DNA of 64,000 nucleotides from an uncultured bacterium (GTDB taxonomy: Bacteria > CSSED10-310 > CALFER01). Below the pieces are notes generated by a model, which saw nothing but the letters and a program-made list of their open reading frames with translations, had not been told where the DNA came from and did not search any database. Below are positions 55,102 to 63,856 of this stretch, piece after piece (the first letter of the stretch is position 1; each line of letters opens with the position of its first letter). The DNA lies in the NCBI GenBank assembly GCA_937951895.1, contig CALFER010000090.1, positions 1 through 64,000 on the forward strand. Direction: 5' to 3'. Both the position numbers and the translations under genes were made by a program.

Positions 55102-56489
55102 GGCATCGCGCCGATTTCGATCATCCTGCGGACAACTGGATCATTCGTGGCGGTGCGATCGTCACCCCGGACGCCCTGATTCAGGGCGATATCCGGGTAT
55201 CGGACGGTCGCATCGCCGAGATTGCCCCGGCCGTTCACGGAGTTTCCGCTCCGGAACTGGACGCTTCCGGCAAAATCGTACTCCCGGGGATCGTCGATCC
55301 CCATGTCCACTTTTCACTGCCGGTCGGTGAACGCATCACCTCCGATGATTTTTCAGCCGGTTCCCGCGCGGCTCTGTTCGGAGGAGTCACAACCGCCATC
55401 GATTTTTCAACCCCCTCCCCCGCCATGTCCCTCTCGGATTCCATCCGCTCCCGTGTCCACGAACGACGGTTCAGTCGGATCGATATGGCGATCCACGGCA
55501 CGATCTGCGGCTGGTCCGATTCCATGGCGACTGATATCGAAGCAGCCATTGCCGACGGAGTCACCAGTTTCAAGTTTTTCACAACATACGAGGAGAGCGG
55601 CCGGAGAACGACGTACGGAGAGTTGGAAGCAGCCGCCCGATGCCTGGCGGATCTCGGCGTGATCATGACCGTACACGCCGAGGATAACTCGGTGATTCAA
55701 GCCTCTGCACCACGGAGTGATTCATTCAGTCTGTATGAATCCTCCAGACCTGAAGCAGCCGAAGCCGAGGCAATAAGTCGATTGGCTTATATTGCGGATT
55801 CGATCGATGTCGGGATCTACATTGTCCATCTGAGTTCCCGGTTGGGGTACGAAGCGGCCGTCGGATCGAAGCTGATGCTGGAAACCTGCCCGCATTACCT
55901 GCTCCTCGATCGATCGCGTTTCGACCGACCGGATGGTTATCGGCATGCGCTTGCCCCCCCCCTGCGCAGCATCGAATCACAATCTGTGCTTTGGGAGGGG
56001 CTCAAAAGCGGCCGGATTGCGACGATTGCGACCGATCATTGTGTCTTCTCTCCGGAAGAGTATCGATCAGCCGGAGATCACTTTCGTCAGGCACCGTACG
56101 GTCTTCCGGGAGTCGAAACCTCACTGCCGCTCATGGTCACCCATGGTGTCAAGACCGGACGCATGAGTTGGAACGATCTGGCGGATCGGATGAGCACCGG
56201 GCCGGCGAAGATTTTCGGGTTATGGCCGGAGAAGGGTGAGATTCGTGTTGGGGCGCATGCCGATCTCGTGATTCTGGATCCGACCCATTCGCGGGCGGTC
56301 GAACCGCTTGATCTGCATAGCCGGACCGACTGGAATCCGTATTCGGGAATGATCCTTTTCGGATGGCCGGAAATCGTTTTTCTTAGAGGCCGGATTGCAA
56401 TTGCTTCCGGTCAATGTTTTCTGGAGCCGGGAGCAGGCCGATACTTACCGCGTGGCGTTTCGCATGACGCACACAGTCCCCTCGGATAA
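55098..56489 (+). CDS. hyuA: Dihydropyrimidinase/hydantoinase-like amidohydrolase with CTG start
   Basis: A 463-residue amidohydrolase if read from CTG at 55098. Metal ligands are HxH (H69, H71 in DPHVHF), the carbamylated-Lys position K159 (GVTSFKFFTTYE), VHAEDN, IVHLSS and ATDHCVF. The first in-frame ATG is 55425, which would remove the HxH motif and the beta-sandwich (NWIIRGGAIVTPDA), so it cannot be the real start. CTG overlaps the ygeW stop (CTGA) and lies 6 nt after GGGAGG. Member of the purine-catabolism hyuA group. Its end overlaps xdhC by 45 nt. Confidence 0.85.
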   Translation: MRHRADFDHPADNWIIRGGAIVTPDALIQGDIRVSDGRIAEIAPAVHGVSAPELDASGKIVLPGIVDPHVHFSLPVGERITSDDFSAGSRAALFGGVTTAIDFSTPSPAMSLSDSIRSRVHERRFSRIDMAIHGTICGWSDSMATDIEAAIADGVTSFKFFTTYEESGRRTTYGELEAAARCLADLGVIMTVHAEDNSVIQASAPRSDSFSLYESSRPEAAEAEAISRLAYIADSIDVGIYIVHLSSRLGYEAAVGSKLMLETCPHYLLLDRSRFDRPDGYRHALAPPLRSIESQSVLWEGLKSGRIATIATDHCVFSPEEYRSAGDHFRQAPYGLPGVETSLPLMVTHGVKTGRMSWNDLADRMSTGPAKIFGLWPEKGEIRVGAHADLVILDPTHSRAVEPLDLHSRTDWNPYSGMILFGWPEIVFLRGRIAIASGQCFLEPGAGRYLPRGVSHDAHSPLG

Positions 56490-57287
56490 TCGTCCATATC
56501 GAATCGCCTGCAGTTCCGCCATGATCGACACTGCGATTTCGGTTGGATTGTCACCCCCGATATCGAGACCGATCGGTGAAAATACCCGGTCCAGTGCATC
56601 CCTTTGAACACCCGATTTTGCGATGTTTTCAAGAACCGTCCCGACTTTTTTCCTCGATCCGATCATCCCGATATAACGGGGAATCTCCGATTCGTTCCTG
56701 AGCAACGCATTGAGGACGTCCGAATCATATCGGTGATTATGGGTCAGGATGACGATCGAGTCGGATGGAAACAACGGCATGATCCCGGCATGTTCGACGG
56801 GGTGTGCGCAGATGACCGTGGTACGGTTGGAGAATCGATCTGCACGAGCAAAATCAGGGCGATCATCGATGATGGTGACATCGAATCCGCATCCCTGCGC
56901 AATCGGAGTTATCGCGGAACCGATGTGCCCTGCACCGAAAATGATAATCCGGTCGAGAGGACGGAGCAACTCGTAGTAAAGCGTCATCAGACCGCCGCAA
57001 AGCATGCCGGTCTTCTGACTGACCGGGTTGATCACTCCGGATGTCAGGTCATACTCCTGCAGCATGTTCTGCTCACGTCCGGAAAACATCCGGCAAGCGG
57101 TTTCCTTCGCGATGTTTTCGATCGCTCCTCCACCGATCGTGCCCATGATGTCCCCTGAGTGGCGAACCAGCATTTTCGATCCGGCAGCACGGGGAGAACT
57201 GTCCTGAGCGCGCACAACCGTCACCAGTACGGCGGGTTCGGCACTGCCGTTTTCAATGCGGATGATCTCTTCATAGAGATTCTTCAT
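56445..57287 (-). CDS. XdhC/CoxI family molybdenum-cofactor chaperone
   Basis: A 280-residue protein of the XdhC family, which inserts sulfurated molybdenum cofactor into xanthine-dehydrogenase-type enzymes. XdhC_CoxI part: VTVVRAQDSSPRAAGSKMLV, GDIMGTIGGGAIEN and TGMLCGGLMTLYYE; Rossmann part: RIIIFGAGHIGSAITPIAQGCGFDVTIIDDRPDFAR and MIGSRKKVG. In selenium-dependent hydroxylase systems this is the ygeW-ygeY-linked form. No molybdenum hydroxylase subunit is in the window. Convergent with hyuA. Confidence 0.88.
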   Translation of the reverse strand: MKNLYEEIIRIENGSAEPAVLVTVVRAQDSSPRAAGSKMLVRHSGDIMGTIGGGAIENIAKETACRMFSGREQNMLQEYDLTSGVINPVSQKTGMLCGGLMTLYYELLRPLDRIIIFGAGHIGSAITPIAQGCGFDVTIIDDRPDFARADRFSNRTTVICAHPVEHAGIMPLFPSDSIVILTHNHRYDSDVLNALLRNESEIPRYIGMIGSRKKVGTVLENIAKSGVQRDALDRVFSPIGLDIGGDNPTEIAVSIMAELQAIRYGRLSEGTVCVMRNATR

Positions 57288-57394
57288 GCTTGTTCCTCCG
57301 GGTTGACCTCTGATCGACAGGATATCCCCAACCTGCTCGATTTTCCAGCTATTCCTCCGTCCGTGATTCGGATCAACCCGGGGATGCGCGATGC

Positions 57395-57423
57395 TTGAGA
57401 CATCCGGTCTGGTTCGCTATATT
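57395..57423 (+). promoter_or_regulatory. Candidate promoter of the RmlD-like gene
   Basis: TTGAGA (57395-57400), 17-nt spacer, TATATT (57418-57423), 20 nt before the ATG at 57444. The same 156-nt divergent gap holds a 9-bp inverted repeat, CCGGGTTGA (57298-57306) and TCAACCCGG (57373-57381), that might be a paired operator. Confidence 0.55.
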
Positions 57424-57443
57424 GCCCTTATGAGGCGCATCCC

Positions 57444-58358
57444 ATGAAACAGCGCTCCCTGATCCTGACCGGGGCAACCGGATTCCTGGGCTACAGTCTG
57501 ATTCAGGAACTGAGTCCGTCCTTTAGAATCATTGCCGGAATCCATGTCCGGCAACCCCGATATCCGGTCAGCGAGACCGTTGCAGTCGATCTCGAAGGCG
57601 ACCTCCCGGATCTGGACCGCCTCTGTGCCGCATCGACAAAGGCCGGATCGCCGCCCATCATCCTGCATGCCGCTGCGGTTTCCACGGTACGGGAATGCGA
57701 GGAAAACCCGATTCTGGCACGGACAGTGAATTCGGATGGTACGGCTCGTCTGGCAGCCATCGCTGCGCGTTATGAATGCCCTCTTTTCGTCATCTCGACA
57801 GACCTGGTCTACGGCGCCGGCAGACCTCCATTTTCGGAATCCGAGGCGATGGCGACATCTGTGTACAGCAGATCCAAGCTTGAGGCGGAGGTGGCAGCGC
57901 AGTCGATCCATCCGGCATCCATCGTGCTCAGATGTGCGCTGATGATCGGCCCGGACACACCGTCGGCACCCTCGCATATCCGGAAAATGGATCGTTCGAT
58001 CCGGCAGGGAACCGCATTGCATCTGTTTTTCGATGAATTCAGAACTCCTGTCTGGACTCCGGACATTGCCCGCGTCGTGCTGCGATCCATCGAGCTCGGG
58101 ATTACGGGCCGGATCTACAATGTCGGCGGACCGGATCGAATCTCCCGGTATGATCTCGGATTACGGGCAGCCCGATTACTGGGCTGGCCACCTGAGCGTC
58201 TCGTTCCGGTATCGTCGGATTCGGTCGCACAGCCCGGACCTCGTCCCAAAGACTGTTCGCTCGATATCTCACGACTGAAGGTGGAACTGGGTCTCGACAT
58301 GACTCCTGTTGATGCGGGACTTCAGATGCTTGCCCGGGATTGGAAACGAGATGTCTGA
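57444..58358 (+). CDS. NAD(P)-dependent epimerase/dehydratase, RmlD-like
   Basis: A 304-residue extended SDR: TGATGFLGYSL (GxxGxxG), ILHAAAVSTVRECEENPILARTVNSDGT, FVISTDLVYG with the catalytic region and YSRSKLEAE (Tyr-x3-Lys). The pattern STDLVYG...SVYSRSKLEAE and GGPDRISRYDLG resembles dTDP-4-dehydrorhamnose reductase-like proteins, but the cognate rmlABC genes are absent here, so the sugar is uncertain. It begins a six-gene plus-strand run, interrupted by one small minus-strand ORF. Confidence 0.78.
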   Translation: MKQRSLILTGATGFLGYSLIQELSPSFRIIAGIHVRQPRYPVSETVAVDLEGDLPDLDRLCAASTKAGSPPIILHAAAVSTVRECEENPILARTVNSDGTARLAAIAARYECPLFVISTDLVYGAGRPPFSESEAMATSVYSRSKLEAEVAAQSIHPASIVLRCALMIGPDTPSAPSHIRKMDRSIRQGTALHLFFDEFRTPVWTPDIARVVLRSIELGITGRIYNVGGPDRISRYDLGLRAARLLGWPPERLVPVSSDSVAQPGPRPKDCSLDISRLKVELGLDMTPVDAGLQMLARDWKRDV

Positions 58359-58629
58359 GCCTCGGCAGTGCTCGCGATGCGGCGCGCGACTCGGGCCCGG
58401 CATCCCGTCCTGGGTTTTGCGAATCGAGCTGACGGCGAATTTCGACGGGACGTTGGATTGTTCTTCAAAAGCGGCGAATGAGGCGGACCGGGCGATCGAA
58501 ACGGTTCTCAGGCAGATCGAATGGATGGATGCAGAGACGCTTGAGAATCAGGTCTATCAGTTCTTCGAGTTTACCTTGTGCCGGGATTGCCGGGATCACT
58601 ACTCGGCGAATCCGCTGTACATTACGTGA
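58351..58629 (+). CDS. Small protein with two CxxC motifs (zinc-ribbon-like)
   Basis: A 92-residue protein with CSRCGARL at the N-terminus and CRDCRDHY near the C-terminus, which together could hold one zinc. The middle is helical and acidic (NEADRAIETVLRQIEWMDAETLENQVYQF). No family recognised. It starts 8 nt inside the preceding gene (ATG before the TGA), so it is likely cotranslated with the RmlD-like gene. Confidence 0.6.
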   Translation: MSEPRQCSRCGARLGPGIPSWVLRIELTANFDGTLDCSSKAANEADRAIETVLRQIEWMDAETLENQVYQFFEFTLCRDCRDHYSANPLYIT

Positions 58630-58636
58630 GGGAGTA

Positions 58637-58861
58637 TCAAGGCAAGGCTGCATTCACAGGTTCGATACCATTCCACCACATCGACCAGGAGAGCAGCCAC
58701 TCGGAAGGAATGCAGACAAGCGCGATCAGCAAAACGATGAGACAGCAGATGAGCAATCGATCGAAACGATCCTCGCATCGATCGATTGTGCGCTGTTCCG
58801 TGGGGGAGGCCGATCCGGGCGAACCGATATTCATCTCATTAATTTCCTGTTCATCGTCCAT
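58637..58861 (-). CDS. Small single-pass membrane protein (hypothetical)
   Basis: A 74-residue ORF starting MDDEQEINEMNIGSPG with an acidic N-terminus and one hydrophobic helix (RLLICCLIVLLIALVCI) followed by an aromatic end. Support is modest: just upstream (58894 to 58865 on the minus strand) there is TTGACT and an A/T-rich -10-like TATTAA or TTAAAT, giving a very short leader without a clear Shine-Dalgarno. A longer frame up to 59050 would overlap the next gene. It could be spurious. Confidence 0.4.
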   Translation of the reverse strand: MDDEQEINEMNIGSPGSASPTEQRTIDRCEDRFDRLLICCLIVLLIALVCIPSEWLLSWSMWWNGIEPVNAALP

Positions 58862-58921
58862 TTCATTTAATAAAATGGTGACTTTGAAGTCAAGCGGTCG
58901 AATGGTCGGGAAGCGAGACGC

Positions 58922-60811
58922 ATGGTGAAACTGGAATCGTGTCTGATCCACACTCCTCAGCAGAATCTCCGCGCCATTGCCCTGCATCATCACATCGAAC
59001 TTCCCGGGAACGCCGCACGAGCCGACATCGTCGTCGCTGTTCTCGATCATCTCGGCTCACGCCATACCCTCAGCCGCCTGTTATCCTCTTGCACGGCGAA
59101 TGAACGGGAGATCCTTCTGGCAATCCGAGCGACAGCCGGATCGATCGAGATCTCCATCCTGCAGAAAATGTTCGGAAGTGATGATCCCGATGTTCTTGCC
59201 AGATCCTTCTGGGGGCAGCCGGTGCCGGAAGGCATCGGGTCGCTTCGCCTCAAAGGCCTTGTTTTTCTGTTTTCAACCCCTGAGCAGACGGCTGAGAACT
59301 ACGCCATTCCCGACGAGGTTCTCGCGTTGCTCAACGAAGACGTTTTACCGGTTTCTGATTTGTCCGGGAGTGCACCTCCATACTATTCGGAGTTCTGCGA
59401 TACGAACTGTTTGAAGGATTTCCTGACGTTTATCTGCGACGTCGATCGACGGAAAATCCGGCCGCTCACGGATGGATCACTGGGTTTGAGACATCGGAAG
59501 CACATCTCTGATTCCATTGCCGGAAACAATCCTCAAATCGCACGGGAGGAGATTCCGGAATATGTCTGTTTTCTTCATGCATGCGCCGTTCAGCTCGGTT
59601 TGCTGAAACACATCGGCGGCCGGTTGAGAATCGCGCGTTCCTTTGAGACATGGGTCCGGCAGGAGCCATTCGATCAGTTACGGGATCTGTTCGATGCATG
59701 GAAGATGCTTCCCGGTTACGACGAGTTTCTCGGAATATCGACGATCCGAGTGTTGTCCGGGGGTCTCAGGCAGGCTCCCCGCCACGTTCGACTCATCATT
59801 CTTGACATGCTGCGTTCCGTTTCGCCCGGCGTCTGGGTGGACCTGACGCGTCTGCATGATCACGCCGAGCGGAACCGACCTCGTTTTTTTCGCCCCATCC
59901 ACCCGAAGCGACACTGGTCAGTCACGATCCCTTCCTCCGAGACCGAACCCGATCATCCTTTCATGCTCGAACGGTTACTCCTCAATCATTTCATTCAACG
60001 CCACCTGTTCTGGCTCGGCATGATCCATCTCGGAACCGATGCACACCAGCACCCGGTCTCTTTCATGCTTTCGTTCACCGGTCACTCATTGCTTTGCGGA
60101 GGTACGCCTCCGGAGCGCAAGGAAGCACCGATACCCTGTGATCAGATCATGGTGCAGCCTGACTTCGAGATTCTGATTTCAGAAACCGCGGTCCTGTCGG
60201 TCCGCTACATGGTGAGTCGGATAGGTGAACCGGCGGGATCCGGACCCGTCGACCGGTTCCGTCTGACGAGGAAGAGTATCGCGAGAGCGCTGGAAGCGGG
60301 TGTTGAATCCCATGAAATCCTTCGATTTCTGGATGCATCGAGTTCCGTCGGCATTCCGCAGAACGTGCGCGCTTCGATCGAGACCTGGATCAATCAGTAT
60401 GGGCGCGTGCGGATCGGTTCAATGTTCTATCTCGAAACCAAAGACCATTTCATCATGAAGGAACTACAATCGCATAGCAGCATTTCCGAATTGGTAGGCG
60501 ACCCGATCGGGCTTGTCACAAACCGTCTCGACCCGGAAAAACTCATGCCCCTGGTCGATGAATTGAAACGCTGTGGCTATCTGCCGAAGATCGATCCGCA
60601 CCTCAACGTCGATCTCGATGAACCACCGAAAACTCTGATGCTGTCCGAAACGCAACTGAAAGTACTGAAACGCCTATTGGCAACGGTTTTGCAGAAGAAA
60701 CCGGCCTGGCTGGACGTACGATCGTTTGAAGTGATCGAAAAAATCGTGCGCACCAATCAGACGCTTTTTCCTGGAACTCATACAGACGCAATCTCTGAGA
60801 AGGAGGAATGA
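58922..60811 (+). CDS. XPB/Ssl2 N-terminal (Helicase_C_3)-like protein without a helicase motor
   Basis: A 629-residue soluble protein. Residues about 400-480 carry IMVQPDFEILISETAVLSVRYMVSRIGEP and YRLT-like FRLTRKSIARALEAGVESHEILRFLDASSSVGIPQNVRASIETW, the pattern of the helicase-associated XPB/Ssl2 N-terminal domain found in standalone bacterial proteins. No Walker A or DEAD motif is present. The N-terminal 300 residues include winged-helix-like repeats (LRAIALHHHIELPGNAARADIV). It may bind DNA or a helicase partner. ATGA overlap with the TlpA gene. Confidence 0.75.
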   Translation: MVKLESCLIHTPQQNLRAIALHHHIELPGNAARADIVVAVLDHLGSRHTLSRLLSSCTANEREILLAIRATAGSIEISILQKMFGSDDPDVLARSFWGQPVPEGIGSLRLKGLVFLFSTPEQTAENYAIPDEVLALLNEDVLPVSDLSGSAPPYYSEFCDTNCLKDFLTFICDVDRRKIRPLTDGSLGLRHRKHISDSIAGNNPQIAREEIPEYVCFLHACAVQLGLLKHIGGRLRIARSFETWVRQEPFDQLRDLFDAWKMLPGYDEFLGISTIRVLSGGLRQAPRHVRLIILDMLRSVSPGVWVDLTRLHDHAERNRPRFFRPIHPKRHWSVTIPSSETEPDHPFMLERLLLNHFIQRHLFWLGMIHLGTDAHQHPVSFMLSFTGHSLLCGGTPPERKEAPIPCDQIMVQPDFEILISETAVLSVRYMVSRIGEPAGSGPVDRFRLTRKSIARALEAGVESHEILRFLDASSSVGIPQNVRASIETWINQYGRVRIGSMFYLETKDHFIMKELQSHSSISELVGDPIGLVTNRLDPEKLMPLVDELKRCGYLPKIDPHLNVDLDEPPKTLMLSETQLKVLKRLLATVLQKKPAWLDVRSFEVIEKIVRTNQTLFPGTHTDAISEKEE

Positions 60812-60813
60812 CG

Positions 60814-61386
60814 ATGCAACACTCCGGTTACTTGAAAGGGTTCATGATCGTTCTCCTGGGAATCATCCCGGGCCTGATTGGACAGGCTGCCAACCCCCCA
60901 CTGTTCGAACTGAAGAATCTTGACGGCGGCTCATACGCGCTGCAAGATGATCTCGGAAAATCTGTCATCGTTCTCGACTTCTGGGCAACATGGTGCAAAC
61001 CGTGTCTCCGGGAATTGCCGCATATCAACACGATTTACGAGAAGTACCGTGAGAAAGGCTTGAAGGTGTACGCCATCTCTGTCGATGACGCCTCTTCGAC
61101 CTCCAGTATCAAACCCACTCTCAAACGATACTCCTTCACCATGCCGATTCTTCTTGATCCCAATAGTGATGTCATTCGCAAATACAACGCCAACCGGAAC
61201 ATACCGTTTCTCGTGATCATCGGTTCTGATGGCCAGATCGTCCGTGATTTCACAGGTTATAAACCGGGCGATGAAAAACTGGTCGAGGAACTGGTCGAGG
61301 CGGAACTGGCGAAGATGAGCAAACCGGAATCCACCGCCGGGCAGTCCGCACCGAAGGAAGCAGAAACCGGAGGACAGACGGAATGA
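60814..61386 (+). CDS. TlpA-like secreted thioredoxin
   Basis: A 190-residue periplasmic or anchored thioredoxin. N-terminal hydrophobic signal (YLKGFMIVLLGIIPGLIGQAA), active site WCKPC (60-64), long-insert region TlpA-type (VYAISVDDASSTSSIKPTLKRYSFTMPILLDP), cis-Pro IPFLVIIGSDG and a Glu/Pro-rich tail. It reduces periplasmic disulfides, with DsbD (14.4-16.2 kb) a likely electron source. An AGGAGG lies 7 nt before 60814; ATG 60808 is an alternative. ATGA overlap with the barrel protein. Confidence 0.85.
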   Translation: MQHSGYLKGFMIVLLGIIPGLIGQAANPPLFELKNLDGGSYALQDDLGKSVIVLDFWATWCKPCLRELPHINTIYEKYREKGLKVYAISVDDASSTSSIKPTLKRYSFTMPILLDPNSDVIRKYNANRNIPFLVIIGSDGQIVRDFTGYKPGDEKLVEELVEAELAKMSKPESTAGQSAPKEAETGGQTE

Positions 61387-62924
61387 CATTCCAGCGATTT
61401 CTTTGCATCGTTTTCTCCCTGGCTCTCCTCTCTGCACCGACCCTCGCGGGCACTCTCTTCGACGATTTCAAGTTATCCGGAACGTTTGAAAGTCAGTATT
61501 GGAATCATGACCCCAACGACTGGACCGACGGCGAAGATCCGGTCTATGAAGGCCCTTATACATCCTGGGAAAACATTCTCGGACTCAATCTGGACTGGCG
61601 GTCCTATTTCGCCGAAGTTCGTCTCAGATCCATGCAATATACCGATCCGATTCATTATGACCCGAGGTCTCGCGAGCACGAAACAGACTTCGAGTTGTTC
61701 AAGTTTGCCGCGGGATATCGTGGAGAGTGGCTGAAAGTCACAGGCGGCGACTTCTACAAATCCTACGGACGCGGTCTCGTTCTGTTCGTCCAGGAAGACA
61801 AGGAACTCAATCTCGATCGCAGCATCCGCGGAGGTTCTGTCGATCTGACTACCCGCTGGATCGATTTCAATATCTTCGGCGGAGACATCCGTTGGCACCT
61901 GTTTAAGGATCTTCTGAGTTCCATGACCATCGAAGATTTTAACATCAAGGATCGGGCAGTCGGAGCCAGAGCGGTCGGACATCTGCCGTTCAATATGAAT
62001 CTCGGAGCCAGCTATGTCGCTGTGAAACAGTACGAGATCATCCGAGATAAGTATGAAGACGAAGACCTGGCACTCGGAAGCGTCGATTTCCAGATCGCCG
62101 GCCTGTTCGATGGAATGCTGGACTTGTATACCGAGTATGCCGAACTGAAATGGGATTCCGAGGAACCCTTCGGTGAGGATCTCGATGACGGCAAAGCACT
62201 TTACTCCAGCATCACCTTGTATGCCGGCCCCGTTACGATTCTCGGAGAATACAAGGATTATGATTTCTGGGCATCTCGGTACAGCAGACCACCGACTGCT
62301 GACAGGGATGACGAAATCGCCGAGACCGACGATATCCGGGGTCCGCGAATCAGGGTGGATTACTTCCTCGCATCAACGGACACCCTTTTCTATGTCAGCG
62401 GGAGTCGATTCGACAATCATGCGCATGAAACCTCCTTCGGCAGCGTATTCCGAAATCGAATCGATCATCTTTATGGTGGAATCGAGCAGAAATGGGATAA
62501 TCTCTATGCTCATGTGACCTATGGCTACAAAAAATACGTCACACTGGATGAGATTCACCGCCGGATTACCTCTGATATTGAATACACCATCGTCGGCAAC
62601 CACAGCATCAATCTCTATTATGAGTATAAATTCACAGGAAATCCCGGTGCGGAAAAAGACGAGCATAAAAGCTATCTGACCTATTCCATCAGTCCCTTTC
62701 TCTCTGTGACTGCACACTACAGCAAACACATCATCCAGCAGACAGGAAAGAACAGGACCGAAGACGAATGGATCGCCGGCGAAATCAGCACGACGCCGAT
62801 CCCTGCCCTGACACTCATGGTTGTTTACGGCAAACTGCCGCCAGGCCTCATCTGCAGCGGCGGCCAATGCCGGATCGCACCTGAATTTGAAGGCATTCAG
62901 GCATCGCTCAGTTACCGATTCTGA
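61383..62924 (+). CDS. Outer-membrane beta-barrel-like protein (DUF6029-like)
   Basis: A 513-residue exported protein with signal peptide MTFQRFLCIVFSLALLSAPTLA, many alternating aromatic strands (FAEVRLRSMQYTD, WLKVTGGDFYKSYGRGLVLF, LYAHVTYGYKKYV, INLYYEYKFTG) and a C-terminal Phe (ASLSYRF), the usual Bam-recognised end. The GGDFYKSYGRGLVL pattern resembles DUF6029 barrels that occur next to TlpA-like thioredoxins, as here. GGAGG lies 9 nt before the ATG. It probably transports or displays something in the outer membrane. Confidence 0.75.
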   Translation: MTFQRFLCIVFSLALLSAPTLAGTLFDDFKLSGTFESQYWNHDPNDWTDGEDPVYEGPYTSWENILGLNLDWRSYFAEVRLRSMQYTDPIHYDPRSREHETDFELFKFAAGYRGEWLKVTGGDFYKSYGRGLVLFVQEDKELNLDRSIRGGSVDLTTRWIDFNIFGGDIRWHLFKDLLSSMTIEDFNIKDRAVGARAVGHLPFNMNLGASYVAVKQYEIIRDKYEDEDLALGSVDFQIAGLFDGMLDLYTEYAELKWDSEEPFGEDLDDGKALYSSITLYAGPVTILGEYKDYDFWASRYSRPPTADRDDEIAETDDIRGPRIRVDYFLASTDTLFYVSGSRFDNHAHETSFGSVFRNRIDHLYGGIEQKWDNLYAHVTYGYKKYVTLDEIHRRITSDIEYTIVGNHSINLYYEYKFTGNPGAEKDEHKSYLTYSISPFLSVTAHYSKHIIQQTGKNRTEDEWIAGEISTTPIPALTLMVVYGKLPPGLICSGGQCRIAPEFEGIQASLSYRF

Positions 62925-63856
62925 TGCGTCTCATCCACCTCACTCTCCCCCATTCTCACCCTCTCAGCCCTCATTTCGATCTTATACTCCCGACCGACAG
63001 ACCACACGTCCGCCGGTCGGCCCCGTTCACGCCACCGCTCATCGCCGGACATTCCAATCCGATCGTTCTCACCGGACATGCAGTCATCACCGATTGGGAA
63101 TCTTCAAACCGCCGATCCATCCCGGCCCTGGTCAGCCTTCCGGATCGTTCATCGTTAGCGAGACTCTGGAAGACACGATGGGCACTCGCCGAGCAGAATC
63201 GTCATTCGGACATCGAGATTGCTCTCGCGTTCCATCGGTGCGTCCTTGACTGCTCAGTCAAACCAGCCGAGGCATTTAGCTGGATCCCGGAACACCTTCG
63301 CACACACGGTCCCGATGAACTGTTGCGCGTCGGAGCATTGCCGCGATCGTTTCTTATCCGGTTGCACACATCTTCCCTTGATTGGTCGACTGTAAGCAGA
63401 TTGGCTGATTTTTATCCTTCGGACCGCAGAAGCCTTTTTTCGGTCTGTTGCCTGTTTTCACAGGCATCATCCAGCCAGTTTCGCATGATTGTCGATGTTC
63501 TTCAGGAACTCGCGATCATCGGCAACACGACGATACGCGATTATCTGCGAGATCCCGTCTGGCGGAAAAACGTAGCGGAGCGAACTCGAAAACAGCGCGC
63601 GCAACTCCTCACCACACATCTCAACCGACTCCGAAACCCCCTGCAAACGAGATTCCAGGAAAAAATCAATGACATGATCGCTGATGTGGCGCTGCCTCCC
63701 GGGGCCAGACTGCTGACTCCGCCGGGAGGCGAGGGCTGCACGATTGATCTGAACATGAGACTCACTTCAATCAACGAACTGGACGAGTATGCCGAGGCCC
63801 TCCGGAACAGTCGACAGGCAATCGAGCGACTCCTGACATTCTTGCGGGATGAATAA
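62924..63856 (+). CDS. Hypothetical protein
   Basis: A 310-residue soluble protein with no family that I recognise. The segment LARLWKTRWALAEQNRHSDIEIALAFHRCV is faintly ParB/Noc-like, and the middle is helical with Cys/Ser-rich stretches (RRSLFSVCCLFSQASSSQF). A conserved-looking end (LPPGARLLTPPGGEGCTIDLNMRL...ERLLTFLRDE) suggests a nucleotide or cofactor site. Its ATG shares one base with the previous stop (TGATG), and it overlaps the following partial gene by 8 nt, so the two are likely functional partners. Confidence 0.6.
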   Translation: MRLIHLTLPHSHPLSPHFDLILPTDRPHVRRSAPFTPPLIAGHSNPIVLTGHAVITDWESSNRRSIPALVSLPDRSSLARLWKTRWALAEQNRHSDIEIALAFHRCVLDCSVKPAEAFSWIPEHLRTHGPDELLRVGALPRSFLIRLHTSSLDWSTVSRLADFYPSDRRSLFSVCCLFSQASSSQFRMIVDVLQELAIIGNTTIRDYLRDPVWRKNVAERTRKQRAQLLTTHLNRLRNPLQTRFQEKINDMIADVALPPGARLLTPPGGEGCTIDLNMRLTSINELDEYAEALRNSRQAIERLLTFLRDE

